The position numbers were made by a program, and so were the translations under genes. A DNA stretch of 64,000 nucleotides from Dyadobacter frigoris (GTDB lineage Bacteria > Bacteroidota > Bacteroidia > Cytophagales > Spirosomataceae). The notes under the pieces were generated by a model, which worked only from the letters and a program-made list of their open reading frames with translations, was not told the origin of the DNA and ran no database searches. Below, one piece after another: positions 1-8,525 of the stretch (its first letter is position 1; each line of letters opens with the position of its first letter). The stretch covers positions 125,109 through 189,108 of the forward strand of contig NZ_SZVO01000016.1 of the NCBI RefSeq assembly GCF_005280585.1, read 5' to 3'.

Positions 1-1046
1 CACCCGGTGCAAATGATGTAAACGTTTCTGTTGAAGCAGGAAATCCGGAAGTGCGCGTTGATATTGACCGTGAGAAAATGGCCAGGCTTGGTTTAAATAT
101 TCAGACCGTCGGTGCGACCATGCAAAATGCTTTTGCAGGAAATGATGATTCCAAATACCGTGATGGCGGAGAAGATTATGATATCAGGATTATGCTGGAT
201 GCATTCGACCGGAAAGATCCTGACGATGTAAAACACATCACATTTTTCAGTCCGTCAGCAAATCGTCCGGTTCGTCTGGAAGAATTTTCCAATGTTACTT
301 TGAGTACCGGTCCATCCGTTTTGGAAAGAAAAAATCGTCGCTCATCTGTTACAGTTACAGCCAATACTTTGGGACTTGGTTCTGGAACTTTGGTTGCTAA
401 TATCCAGGCTGATCTGTTAAAAAATCCGCTTCCTGCCGGTGTGGTGGTAACCTGGGGGGGAGATGCAAAAAATCAAAGTGAAGGTTTTGGCTCGTTGGGT
501 TTGGCTATGATGGCGGGTTTGATGCTGGTTTACTTTATCATGGTTTTGCTTTACGATAGTTTTATTTATCCTTTTGTGGTATTGTTTTCAATTCCGGTAG
601 CCGTTATCGGAGCCTTGCTTGCGCTTGCCTTGTCTTCTTCCAATATCGGGATTTTTGCTCTTTTGGGGATGTTGATGTTAATCGGTTTGGTAGTAAAAAA
701 TGCGATTTTGATTGTCGATTTTGCCAATCAGCAGAAGGCAATGGGTACGCCATTCCGACAAGCAATTCTCCATGCGGGCGAAGAACGGCTGCGTCCGATT
801 TTAATGACAACGATCGCGATGGTGATCGGTATGATTCCGATTGCGACCGCGTCTGGCGCGGGCGCAGAGTGGAAGAATTCTCTGGCCTGGGTTTTGATCG
901 GTGGTTTGAGCAGTTCCATGGTTCTGACAATCTATCTGGTTCCGATGATGTATTATCTGGCCGACAGGGTAGGTGAAAAGTGGGCTTCTTTTCGTTCTAA
1001 GTCGAATTCTGAACAAGAATCCTCTGTGGCTACTGCTGCCCAATAA
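1..1046 (+). CDS. RND efflux transporter permease, C-terminal part
   Basis: This is the 3' part of an inner-membrane pump subunit of the AcrB/HAE1 (RND) family, which exports drugs or other toxic compounds using the proton gradient. The frame is open from base 3 to the TAA at 1044-1046, so the true start lies before the window; the GTG at 51 is only an internal codon. The visible protein has the end of the periplasmic docking/porter domain and then the C-terminal block of hydrophobic helices (from about 150 residues after base 51), including the GLVVKNAILIVDFA helix and the ERLRPILMTT loop typical of the family. The last 20 residues are polar. An acyl carrier protein gene follows after 9 bp. 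The substrate cannot be told from this fragment. Confidence 0.93.
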   Translation, partial: PGANDVNVSVEAGNPEVRVDIDREKMARLGLNIQTVGATMQNAFAGNDDSKYRDGGEDYDIRIMLDAFDRKDPDDVKHITFFSPSANRPVRLEEFSNVTLSTGPSVLERKNRRSSVTVTANTLGLGSGTLVANIQADLLKNPLPAGVVVTWGGDAKNQSEGFGSLGLAMMAGLMLVYFIMVLLYDSFIYPFVVLFSIPVAVIGALLALALSSSNIGIFALLGMLMLIGLVVKNAILIVDFANQQKAMGTPFRQAILHAGEERLRPILMTTIAMVIGMIPIATASGAGAEWKNSLAWVLIGGLSSSMVLTIYLVPMMYYLADRVGEKWASFRSKSNSEQESSVATAAQ

Positions 1047-1055
1047 CATCAAAAT

Positions 1056-1292
1056 ATGACAAAAATGAAAGAGCAACTTCTTGAATTATTAAGCAAAAGC
1101 ACAGGTTTACCGGTTTCTTCTATTTCAGTAGAATCACATTTGATGAAGGATTTGGGATTTGACAGTCTTGATACCATTGATCTGGTTTTGCAAATGGAAG
1201 ATCAGTTTCATATCGCAATTCCGGACGAAGATTATGATAAACTTCAAACAGTTGGACAAATAGAACGTTATCTTTTGGTCCGAAGCAATTGA
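1056..1292 (+). CDS. acyl carrier protein
   Basis: A 78-residue acidic protein of acyl carrier protein length. The phosphopantetheine site is the GFDSLD motif with Ser37, followed by the helix-II sequence DTIDLVLQMEDQF. It would carry acyl chains as thioesters in the cytoplasm. It lies 9 bp after the efflux gene and 40 bp before an NDH-2-like gene, and no ketosynthase or other fatty-acid gene is next to it. It is therefore probably a secondary carrier and not the main AcpP of fatty acid synthesis; that is inference from context. The stop is at 1290-1292. Confidence 0.9.
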   Translation: MTKMKEQLLELLSKSTGLPVSSISVESHLMKDLGFDSLDTIDLVLQMEDQFHIAIPDEDYDKLQTVGQIERYLLVRSN

Positions 1293-1332
1293 TTAAACCA
1301 ACTGGCGTGAAGATAATTAGCAGCAAATTGAA

Positions 1333-2541
1333 ATGAAAGTAATTATAGTAGGTGGTGGATTTGCCGGCATAAATCTCGCGCTGTCACTGGCCCACAATAT
1401 CAAATTTCAGGTAACGCTCGTAGATAAGAACGATCATCATTTTTTTACGCCGTTTCTTTATCAGCTAACCAAAGGAGTTTTAAAACCTGATGATATAAGT
1501 TTTCCTTTCCTGAAATTGTTTTCGGGAAAGGAAAATCTAAAATTTCATTTAGGTGAGTTAGTGGAAGTAATGCCTTCTGAAAACAAACTTATCCTTAGCA
1601 ACGGCATTCTGGAATACGAATATCTGATATTGGCCACCGGTTCCGTAACCCGGTTTTCTGATCATCAAAATATTGCCGAAAAAGCATTTAGCTTAAAAAC
1701 AGAGGAAGATGCTCTTGCCTTGAAAAACCATTTGATAAAACAATTTGCGACTGCTGATGTTTCAAACAGAAATCTAAAAATTGTTGTAGCGGGCGGTGGA
1801 TCCGGAGGCGTGGAAGCATCTGTGATGCTGGCAGAAATACTGGACGATGTTCGTGCAAAACAAAAATTCCCAAATCTCAAACCGGAGATTTATTTAATTG
1901 AAAAAGAAGACTCCCTTTTGCCAGCAATGGATTTGAAATCGCAGCAAAACGCTTATAACAATTTGAAAGAATTAGGTGTCAATATTTTGATTGACCATTT
2001 TGTGGAAGATTATTCAGATAACTCCGTTTTATTTTCTTCTGGTGAAAAAATTGAGACGACAACTTTAATCTGGACAGCTGGAATAAAGTCAAGGAAGTAT
2101 AACGGATTTATTTCCGAAGCTTACAATGCGGATGATCGGCTTGTTGTGGATGACTATAACAAGGTCATCGGGACTTACAATGTATTTGCTATCGGTGACA
2201 TGTGCATCCAAAGAAATCCTGAAAATTTTCCAAACGGTTATCCGCAAATGGCATCTGTTGCAATGCAGCAAGGACAAAATCTGGCGGAGAATTTTCAGTT
2301 GATGGCGGAGAGAAAGGCTTTGAAAGAATTTGTGTACAATGATATTGGTACTTCTATTGTAACTGGAAAGAGAATTGCTATTACCAGCTTTTCTAAATCT
2401 AACATCCATTTTTACGGTAAGACGGCCTGGTTCATTAGGGTATTTCTACATCTTAGGCCAATGATTCAGGAAGGAAACCGGCTAAAAATGTTATTTCGTG
2501 GGGTATATGGGCATTTTGGGAAGGTGATTTTTAATAAATAA
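1333..2541 (+). CDS. NAD(P)/FAD-dependent oxidoreductase, NDH-2-like
   Basis: A 402-residue flavoprotein of the pyridine nucleotide-disulfide oxidoreductase superfamily, most like type II NADH dehydrogenases, which pass electrons from NADH to quinone at the membrane face without pumping protons. The FAD-binding GGGFAG motif is at residues 7-12, the ATGS motif at 101-104 and the NAD(P)-binding GGGSGG at 154-159; a late FAIGDMC motif contacts FAD. The CxxC of disulfide reductases is absent, which fits an NDH-2. The last 60 residues are basic and amphipathic and could bind the membrane. It may be cotranscribed with the preceding acyl carrier gene (40 bp gap). The electron acceptor is not determined by the sequence. 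Confidence 0.85.
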   Translation: MKVIIVGGGFAGINLALSLAHNIKFQVTLVDKNDHHFFTPFLYQLTKGVLKPDDISFPFLKLFSGKENLKFHLGELVEVMPSENKLILSNGILEYEYLILATGSVTRFSDHQNIAEKAFSLKTEEDALALKNHLIKQFATADVSNRNLKIVVAGGGSGGVEASVMLAEILDDVRAKQKFPNLKPEIYLIEKEDSLLPAMDLKSQQNAYNNLKELGVNILIDHFVEDYSDNSVLFSSGEKIETTTLIWTAGIKSRKYNGFISEAYNADDRLVVDDYNKVIGTYNVFAIGDMCIQRNPENFPNGYPQMASVAMQQGQNLAENFQLMAERKALKEFVYNDIGTSIVTGKRIAITSFSKSNIHFYGKTAWFIRVFLHLRPMIQEGNRLKMLFRGVYGHFGKVIFNK

Positions 2542-2543
2542 AA

Positions 2544-2574
2544 AAAACTTATCAATTAAAATATTAAGTTTTCC
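2544..2574 (+). terminator. possible weak terminator after the NDH-2-like gene
   Basis: An 8-bp AT-rich stem (AAAACTTA/TAAGTTTT) begins 3 bases after the stop codon of the oxidoreductase gene and ends in a short T run. It is weak and could be chance in AT-rich sequence. Confidence 0.4.
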
Positions 2575-2611
2575 TGTTAAAGAAAATTCCTGAACATTAT
2601 CCAATAGAAAT

Positions 2612-2768
2612 CTAGGGTTGAATGCTTTCATATTTCTCAACTGCCAGAGCCATTCTTCCTAATTTTAGGATTTCTTTTTCTGAAAGATTTCCTTCACCCA
2701 TATTCATAAGTTCAAGTATTTCTTCCAAAACCTGATTATGTTCGGATTCGGTTAAAATATTTATTTAT
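2612..2768 (-). pseudogene. remnant of a HigA-like antitoxin or regulator N-terminus
   Basis: Read on the minus strand, about 50 codons encode a protein-like segment (ILTESEHNQVLEEI, then ELMNMGEG, then a Leu/Glu-rich helix ending VEKYESIQP) and stop at 2612-2614. It has the look of the N-terminal helical part of Bacteroidota HigA-type antitoxins, recalled from family knowledge and not searched. There is no ATG in frame at the expected start, an in-frame TAA lies just upstream, and no HTH domain follows. It is best read as a decayed fragment. The nearby ATGAAAAATAAA on the same strand would join this frame only with an indel. Confidence 0.45.
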
Positions 2769-2805
2769 TTTTCATAGGTTCATTATTTCTTTATAGTTGG
2801 TAACA

Positions 2806-2911
2806 TTAATCCAAAAACCCCTTAAAGTCAATGTGTTTATAAAACGGACTTTGTTTAGCAACATTCATTTCCTCGATATCAAATGTATGTTTCGAGTTCT
2901 TGAATAGTCAT
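2806..2911 (-). pseudogene. short frameshifted coding remnant
   Basis: On the minus strand an ATG at 2909-2911 opens a reading frame (MTIQELETYI) that stops after ten codons. A neighbouring frame continues in protein-like fashion (DIEEMNVAKQSPFY, then KHIDFKGFLD) to a TAA at 2806-2808. Together they look like a small gene broken by a one-base shift, just upstream of and on the same strand as the HigA-like remnant. The family is not recognised. Confidence 0.3.
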
Positions 2912-2987
2912 GACTTAGCGTTTTATCAAAGATACAAATTCTATGTATGATGCTTTTTTGAGTTGGTAAAGGCAAATTAGAAACCAA

Positions 2988-3953
2988 TTAATACCGTTTA
3001 ACCTTCCCCGGACTACACCCAAATTTCCCCTTAAAAGCCCTGACAAAAGCAGCATCACTGTCATAACCAATAATGGCAGCAACTTCACCAATTGGCAATC
3101 TATTTTTCAAAAGTAACTCATGCGCAAAATCCAGTCGTAGTGTTTGTATGTATTTGAAAACGGTTGTCCCAAACAGTTCTTTAAATCCGGCTTTAAGCTT
3201 GAATTCATTGAGCAAAAATCTTTTTGATAATCCTTCCAAACTGAGAGAAGTCAGATAGTCCGTGGAAAGAAATTCTTTTAATCCATATAAGCGCTCCTGG
3301 TCAATTTTGTTAATAACAACTTTATCAAACGATGTCTTAACCTGATAACCACTTAATGTCAGCAGAATAAGCTCCTTAACTTTCGATCTCAAATAATGGA
3401 TTTTTAATGAATCAGCAATATCCGGAGATTGGATGTGATGCAAAGTATTCAGCTGCAAATAATTAGTGGCCCGATTGGTTTTGTACAATGAAAACGAATT
3501 TTCATTTTCACTCAACTTTAAAATAGTATCATATTCCGATCCGCATTCAAGAAGTACTGAATTGAAAAAATCCGGTTTCAGACCCACACAGATATACTGA
3601 TAGTTATTTTGTTTTGGAAAAATAAACGTACTGACAGGATCCACACAATTAATCAGATTAAACTGTCCGGCCCCCATTTTCATTCCAGGTTTAAATCCTG
3701 AAATGTCGGCATCCGAACTGCCACTCATCTGGAAATGCAAGCTTACATGCGTGGTATCCTGCAATTGCTCCACTTTTACATCTTCATGAAAATCTGACGA
3801 CAGAAATAAAATGTCAAAGTTTTCATCTCTGAAATTTTTGCTTTTGCAATCAAACCTGTCAGTTAAAAACCCGGACGCTTCATGAACGGAAAATTCTTTT
3901 ACAAATTCCCGGTTGATCAGATTTGAAAATTCATTTCCTTTTAGCGTAAACAT
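2988..3953 (-). CDS. AraC-family transcriptional regulator
   Basis: A 321-residue cytoplasmic regulator with the AraC/XylS double helix-turn-helix at its C-terminus (roughly residues 225-321), including the closing signature IGYDSDAAFVRAFKGKFGCSPGK. The N-terminal 200 residues match no sugar-binding domain I can name and resemble the divergent sensor halves common in Bacteroidota AraC proteins. It is transcribed divergently from the CAT-like acetyltransferase gene, with about 70 bp between the start codons, so that gene is the most likely target. Effector and target are inference. Confidence 0.88.
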   Translation of the reverse strand: MFTLKGNEFSNLINREFVKEFSVHEASGFLTDRFDCKSKNFRDENFDILFLSSDFHEDVKVEQLQDTTHVSLHFQMSGSSDADISGFKPGMKMGAGQFNLINCVDPVSTFIFPKQNNYQYICVGLKPDFFNSVLLECGSEYDTILKLSENENSFSLYKTNRATNYLQLNTLHHIQSPDIADSLKIHYLRSKVKELILLTLSGYQVKTSFDKVVINKIDQERLYGLKEFLSTDYLTSLSLEGLSKRFLLNEFKLKAGFKELFGTTVFKYIQTLRLDFAHELLLKNRLPIGEVAAIIGYDSDAAFVRAFKGKFGCSPGKVKRY

Positions 3954-4023
3954 AATCCGTTTCGGTCAATTTTTAATCCGTTTGAGCAAAGTTGCCACCG
4001 AATTTAACTTGCAATTTGCACAA

Positions 4024-4665
4024 ATGAAAGATACAATAAACAAGACAAAAATAGACATTGAAAGCTGGAAGAGAAAGGAGCACTTTGATTTCTTTCGAGG
4101 TTTTGAACAGCCATTCTGGGGGATTACCGCGGAAGTTGATTGCACGGGTTCATATGAGTATTGTAAAACATATAACATTCCTTTCTCTACTTTTTACTTG
4201 TATAAATCGCTAATTGTAGCAAATCGGATCCCGGAATTTCGGCAGCGAATAGAAAATGGATCTGTTTTTGAGTACGAAAAAATTTCAGGTTCTGTTACAG
4301 TTTTGAGAGAAAATGAGACTTTTGGGTTTGCCAATTTTAGTTATCTGGAAGACTTTGATTTGTTTAAAAATGAACTGGAAAGTCAAATCTCAGAAGAAAA
4401 AAACAGATATGGTTTAAAACCGGATTTTAATCTGAACAGTCTGATTCATTATTCAGTAATTCCGCTTGTCCGATTTTCCAGCTTTGAGCATGCACAGAAA
4501 ATGGATATTGATTCCGTTCCTAAAATCGTTTTTGGGAAATTTAATAAAATTGAAAACAGGCTGTTTTTACCAATTTCAATACACGTTCATCATGCCTTGT
4601 GTGACGGTGTGCATGTGGGGAAGTTTGTAAAGGCTTTCGAAAAAGAAATGATTATGGAATACTGA
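4024..4665 (+). CDS. chloramphenicol acetyltransferase-like protein (CatA type)
   Basis: A 213-residue trimeric-type CAT family acetyltransferase, which would move an acetyl group from acetyl-CoA to a hydroxyl of its substrate in the cytoplasm. The catalytic motif is present near the C-terminus (HHALCDGVHVGKF, His189-His190 and Asp194-Gly195), and the N-terminus has the family pattern WKRKEHFDFFRGFEQPFWG. I chose the ATG at 4024 over an upstream in-frame start at 3913: the extra 37 residues overlap the divergent AraC gene and are not CAT-like, and 213 residues is normal for the family. A chromosomal copy next to an AraC gene may act on chloramphenicol or on another alcohol; sequence alone does not prove resistance. 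Confidence 0.88.
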   Translation: MKDTINKTKIDIESWKRKEHFDFFRGFEQPFWGITAEVDCTGSYEYCKTYNIPFSTFYLYKSLIVANRIPEFRQRIENGSVFEYEKISGSVTVLRENETFGFANFSYLEDFDLFKNELESQISEEKNRYGLKPDFNLNSLIHYSVIPLVRFSSFEHAQKMDIDSVPKIVFGKFNKIENRLFLPISIHVHHALCDGVHVGKFVKAFEKEMIMEY

Positions 4666-4669
4666 AAAA

Positions 4670-5344
4670 TCAATTTTCTTCCATAAGTTCTTTGTCTGCA
4701 ATAACCTCATTTTGATTTTCATAAAGAGGTTTGGTAGCCAAAAATCTTTTGGCGCAATAATAATTGAAATAGGCAAAAAATGGTGCTGCCAGGACATCCA
4801 TGCTATAATGAACATGCTGAATTAACAATAAAAGACCGACGATTCCTGTGGAAAACAAGACAAAAAGTTTATCGTTTTTCTTTTCAAGACAAAGATAAAT
4901 AAGGAAAAGTGTTGCAGTATGTCCCGAATAAAAGAGATCCTTGGTAATGAAAATCTGCCCGTAGAAATAATTGCTTAAAGGGTCTCTTAATGGTATCAAT
5001 CCTTCCGGAGCATTGAGCGGAACCAGTGTAATGGTAATAATCCGGGTAAGACACAAGGCCACGTACGACCACAAAAATCCAAGAAAAATCATCGGATTAT
5101 ATAAAAAGCGAATCGTCGCCAGCACTACACAGGACCAAATAAGGATAAATATAATCTCTGAGCAATCTTTTGCCGGCAATATGGAAAGTAAAATGTCATT
5201 TAAAGCAATACCTTCCCTGACTTCGATAGCCCGGAAAAAATGATTTAAAAAACAGGAAATGACACAAAGTATCAAAAAGCCGGAAATCACAGTAGTTTTA
5301 TATGTTTTTTTCTGCCATGTTTCCTTCCAAATACTGGAAATCAT
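4670..5344 (-). CDS. PAP2-superfamily membrane protein
   Basis: A 224-residue polytopic membrane protein with about six hydrophobic segments. It carries the two C-terminal active-site motifs of the PAP2/sphingomyelin-synthase-like phosphatase group: SGHT at 140-143 and HVHYSMD at 177-183, giving His142, His179 and Asp183 as likely catalytic residues. The classical first PAP2 motif (KxxxxxxRP) is not evident, which fits the PAP2_3/sphingomyelin synthase-like branch. The expected role is phosphate or phospho-headgroup transfer on a lipid at the inner membrane. It is convergent with the CAT-like gene, with only 4 bp between the stops. Confidence 0.75.
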   Translation of the reverse strand: MISSIWKETWQKKTYKTTVISGFLILCVISCFLNHFFRAIEVREGIALNDILLSILPAKDCSEIIFILIWSCVVLATIRFLYNPMIFLGFLWSYVALCLTRIITITLVPLNAPEGLIPLRDPLSNYFYGQIFITKDLFYSGHTATLFLIYLCLEKKNDKLFVLFSTGIVGLLLLIQHVHYSMDVLAAPFFAYFNYYCAKRFLATKPLYENQNEVIADKELMEEN

Positions 5345-5523
5345 ATTTAATTAGGGCTGTCTTATTTTAAAGTAATTGGTGTCTGTTTTTAATCTGTCAG
5401 TAAAAAATCCAATTTTTCACTGTTTAGTACTACTGGAAATTATAAGAGTAATCCGAGGTAAAAGTATATAATTTAAAGGTAAGCCAAAGGCTGAATTATC
5501 TAAAGGTCAATTATCTAATCAAA

Positions 5524-6366
5524 TTATAATCCGGACACATTTTCAGCTATCGTTTTGTTGATCGATTCAATAAAATTTACCACAAACTTTTCTCTTGTTT
5601 CGATACTTAAAAGATCCAGCGACAAATACGGATTCAAATCTTCCAATTCAACTAACAACAAGTCACCACTTGAAGTTCTACACGCGTCTACCCGCTGTAT
5701 TCCGTGGGTTACTGTATTCCATGTAATAAATCGATCTGCAAAAGTAAGATCATTCGCAGTTGCATCATATATTTCCAGCTCCCATCTTTTGCTCTTGTCA
5801 GGTGCATAAAGCGCGTATTGAAAATCATTGTCGATAAAATAAAACGAAACTTCATAAACAAAATCGACAAAAGGTTGAATAATGTTTCCGCCCAGTTCAA
5901 TTACTACTAAACCTTCCCTGTCAACAACCTGCATACCAATGGAATCAGCTCCATCTTTCAGTTTTATCATGTACTTGTCACTTTCCGGCAGCAAAGGCAA
6001 ATCTTGTAAATGTTCAATGGTTGGTATCACTGGATAGCCTTCTTTGGTCAGCTTGGCCAAATAGGATTTTCCCTTCATATCAGCCTTGCCCGACATGGCA
6101 TTGTAGGTTGGTGATTTTTTTGTATTAATCCTTGTAATAAATGAATTAAAGTAATTTTTGTAATGCATAACCGGTCCCGTGTTTCTGAAAATTATCAGAT
6201 CAACGATTTCCTCAAACTTTTCAGAGTCACAAGGGTGACATAGCAATATATCAAAGTGTTCTCGAAGTCTGGATGTCAGATATAGATCCTCTTCGCAATA
6301 CTTTCTTCCTTTTGCTTCAAAATATAAATCGGTAAGATATAATATAGAATATTTTTTCGATGTCAT
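5524..6366 (-). CDS. ATP-grasp-like protein of unknown substrate
   Basis: A 280-residue cytoplasmic protein without signal peptide or membrane segments. The second half reads like an ATP-grasp fold of the glutathione synthetase/RimK type: a lysine strand and loop (KYMIKLKDGADSIGM, about 132-146), a QPFVDFVYEVSFYFI strand pair, a conserved-looking RVDACR, and a late VELEDLNPYLSL resembling the metal-binding E-x-N segment. Such enzymes ligate a carboxylate to an amine or thiol through an acyl phosphate. I do not recognise the specific family or substrate. It stands alone, divergent from the TldD operon. Confidence 0.55.
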   Translation of the reverse strand: MTSKKYSILYLTDLYFEAKGRKYCEEDLYLTSRLREHFDILLCHPCDSEKFEEIVDLIIFRNTGPVMHYKNYFNSFITRINTKKSPTYNAMSGKADMKGKSYLAKLTKEGYPVIPTIEHLQDLPLLPESDKYMIKLKDGADSIGMQVVDREGLVVIELGGNIIQPFVDFVYEVSFYFIDNDFQYALYAPDKSKRWELEIYDATANDLTFADRFITWNTVTHGIQRVDACRTSSGDLLLVELEDLNPYLSLDLLSIETREKFVVNFIESINKTIAENVSGL

Positions 6367-6780
6367 GAAAATTGATAATAATTGATACGTTGCAATATAA
6401 TATTTTGAATTGTAAGCGAACCGGAATTAAAAGGAATAATTGACTTTTCGATTTAAGCTTAAAAAAAGTAACCCAAAGGCCAGATTTTGCTGCTTCGATT
6501 TTCAACACATTTTTTCCAATTCATAAAGTCTTAATTCATAAACCCGGGAAATTAATTGCTATCAAACCTTTACCATTATAGATTATATGGGAAATGTTTA
6601 ATTGTATCTTTTTGTGTTGATGTGAAATTATTATTAAGCAAAAATTAATTTGGTAAAATTGTCCTTTCTAAGGTTTTTATCTAACTTGACGCTGTGAGCG
6701 CAGAATATCCTGGTTTTAATAAATTGGCTAAAAAATATCATTTTTCATCATCATATATTCATAAAGATTAGCTAGGACGA
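6367..6780. other. intergenic stretch between divergent genes
   Basis: This 414-base AT-rich gap lies between the divergent ATP-grasp-like gene and the first tldD-like gene and should hold both promoters. I see no exact TAnnTTTG element, no hairpin of note and no coding sequence in it. Confidence 0.5.
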
Positions 6781-8424
6781 ATGAAAAGAAGAGATTTTAT
6801 GCAAATGACGGGTATGGGAATGGGCGCATTAATGTTGCCATCCGTTCCTATATTTGGAAATACTATATCAAGCGAACATTTACTTGAACCAGGCATTGAT
6901 GCTGCCCTGAAGAAAAGATATGCAGACATTGCTCTGAACGCTACAAAAAGTAAGGGGGCTACCTATACTGACGTGCGGATCGGACGCTATTTGCAGCAAT
7001 TTGTTTTTACACGAGAAAAACAAGTTCAGAATATCGTTAATGCAGAATCTTTTGGTGTCGGTGTCCGTGTTATTGCAAACGGGACCTGGGGCTTTTCGGC
7101 AACCAGTGATGTTACGCCTGAAGGAATTGCCAAATGTGCGGAAACTGCGGTTGCAATTGCGAAGGCAAACTCAAAATTTCAAAAGGATCCGGTGGTTTTA
7201 GCTCCGCAAAAAGGAGTTGGTGAAGTTAGCTGGAAAACGCCGATCAAGAAAAATACTTTCGAAATTCCTACTTCGGAAAAAATAGATTTACTAATGAAAG
7301 TAAACGGCAAAGCCATGGAAAATGGGGCAGGCTTTGTCACTTCAAATATTTTCTCAGTTAATGAGCAGAAATATTTCGCTTCTTCCGATGGTTCCTATAT
7401 TGATCAGGATATTCACCGGATCTGGCCGACATTCACGGTAACCGCAATTGATAAAGCAGCCGGGAAATTCAAAACCCGTGGTGCGCTTAGTTCTCCAATG
7501 GGTATGGGTTACGAATATCTGGATGGCCTGGCTTCTGAAAAAATTGCGGGTCCAAATGGTACTGTCGGTTATAGAAGCTCCTATGATATGGTGGAAGATG
7601 CTATTTTAGCCGCAAAACAAGCAAAAGAAAAACTTACAACTAAATCGGTTTTGCCCGGGAAATATGATCTTGTTCTGGATCCAAATCATTTGGGATTAAC
7701 GATTCATGAATCCGTTGGCCATCCAACAGAACTTGACCGTGTATTGGGTTATGAAGCCAATTATGCCGGTACGAGTTTCGCGACTTTGGACAAATGGGAA
7801 TCGAAAAAATTCAATTACGGAAGCAAGCTTGTCAATATCGTAGCCGACAGAATCCAGCCGCATACTTTGGGTGCTGTTGGTTTTGACGATGAAGGTGTAC
7901 CGGCAAAAGAATGGGACATTATTAAGGACGGGATTCTGGTAAATTATCAGGCAATTCGTGATCAGGTTAAAATAATTGGTGGTAAGGAATCTAATGGCTG
8001 CTGTTATGCAGACAACTGGGATTCTGTACAATTCCAAAGAATGCCCAATATTTCGCTTCGGCCCGGAACGGAAAAGCTTAGTGTGATGGATATGATAAAA
8101 GGGGTTGAAAAGGGAATTTATATTATCGGAGCTGGTTCTTATTCGATTGATCAACAACGATATAACTTCCAGTTTGGCGGACAGGTTTTCTACGAGATCA
8201 AAAAAGGCGAGATCGTTGGTATGTTGGATGATGTCGCTTATCAATCTAACACGCAGGAATTCTGGAATTCCTGTACGCAGATTTGTGATAAAGATGACTA
8301 CCGGACTTTCGGTTCTTTTTTTGATGGAAAAGGACAACCTTCTCAAATCAGCGCCGTGGCTCATGGAAGTGCGACTACGAGGTTTGATGGCGTGAATGTG
8401 ATTAATACGGGAAGGAAAATATGA
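6781..8424 (+). CDS. TldD-like metallopeptidase 1, Tat-exported
   Basis: A 547-residue TldD/PmbA-family protein. TldD is the metal-bearing half of the TldD/TldE peptidase, which in Escherichia coli degrades unfolded peptides and matures microcin B17. The metal motif is HESVGH at residues 309-314, inside the family block LTIHESVGHPTELDR, and a later GCCYAD could supply a Cys ligand. Unlike cytoplasmic E. coli TldD, the N-terminus (MKRRDFMQMTG, then a hydrophobic stretch to about residue 25) is a twin-arginine signal, predicting export of the folded protein. The partner tldE-like gene follows after 101 bp. The protein is closely similar to the second TldD at 9945-11582. Confidence 0.92.
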   Translation: MKRRDFMQMTGMGMGALMLPSVPIFGNTISSEHLLEPGIDAALKKRYADIALNATKSKGATYTDVRIGRYLQQFVFTREKQVQNIVNAESFGVGVRVIANGTWGFSATSDVTPEGIAKCAETAVAIAKANSKFQKDPVVLAPQKGVGEVSWKTPIKKNTFEIPTSEKIDLLMKVNGKAMENGAGFVTSNIFSVNEQKYFASSDGSYIDQDIHRIWPTFTVTAIDKAAGKFKTRGALSSPMGMGYEYLDGLASEKIAGPNGTVGYRSSYDMVEDAILAAKQAKEKLTTKSVLPGKYDLVLDPNHLGLTIHESVGHPTELDRVLGYEANYAGTSFATLDKWESKKFNYGSKLVNIVADRIQPHTLGAVGFDDEGVPAKEWDIIKDGILVNYQAIRDQVKIIGGKESNGCCYADNWDSVQFQRMPNISLRPGTEKLSVMDMIKGVEKGIYIIGAGSYSIDQQRYNFQFGGQVFYEIKKGEIVGMLDDVAYQSNTQEFWNSCTQICDKDDYRTFGSFFDGKGQPSQISAVAHGSATTRFDGVNVINTGRKI

Positions 8425-8525
8425 TCTTGATTTTCTTGATTTGAAGATTAGCTTGATTTGACTACAATTATTATTAAAAGAGATTCCTGCCTAACTGACT
8501 GTTTATAAATTAAATTTTTTCTAAC

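Larger units (their letters stand above)
2542..2987. other. intergenic stretch with gene remnants only
   Basis: This 446-base gap between the NDH-2-like gene and the convergent AraC gene holds a weak hairpin and two decayed minus-strand coding remnants, described separately. I see no intact gene or clear promoter in it. Confidence 0.6.
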
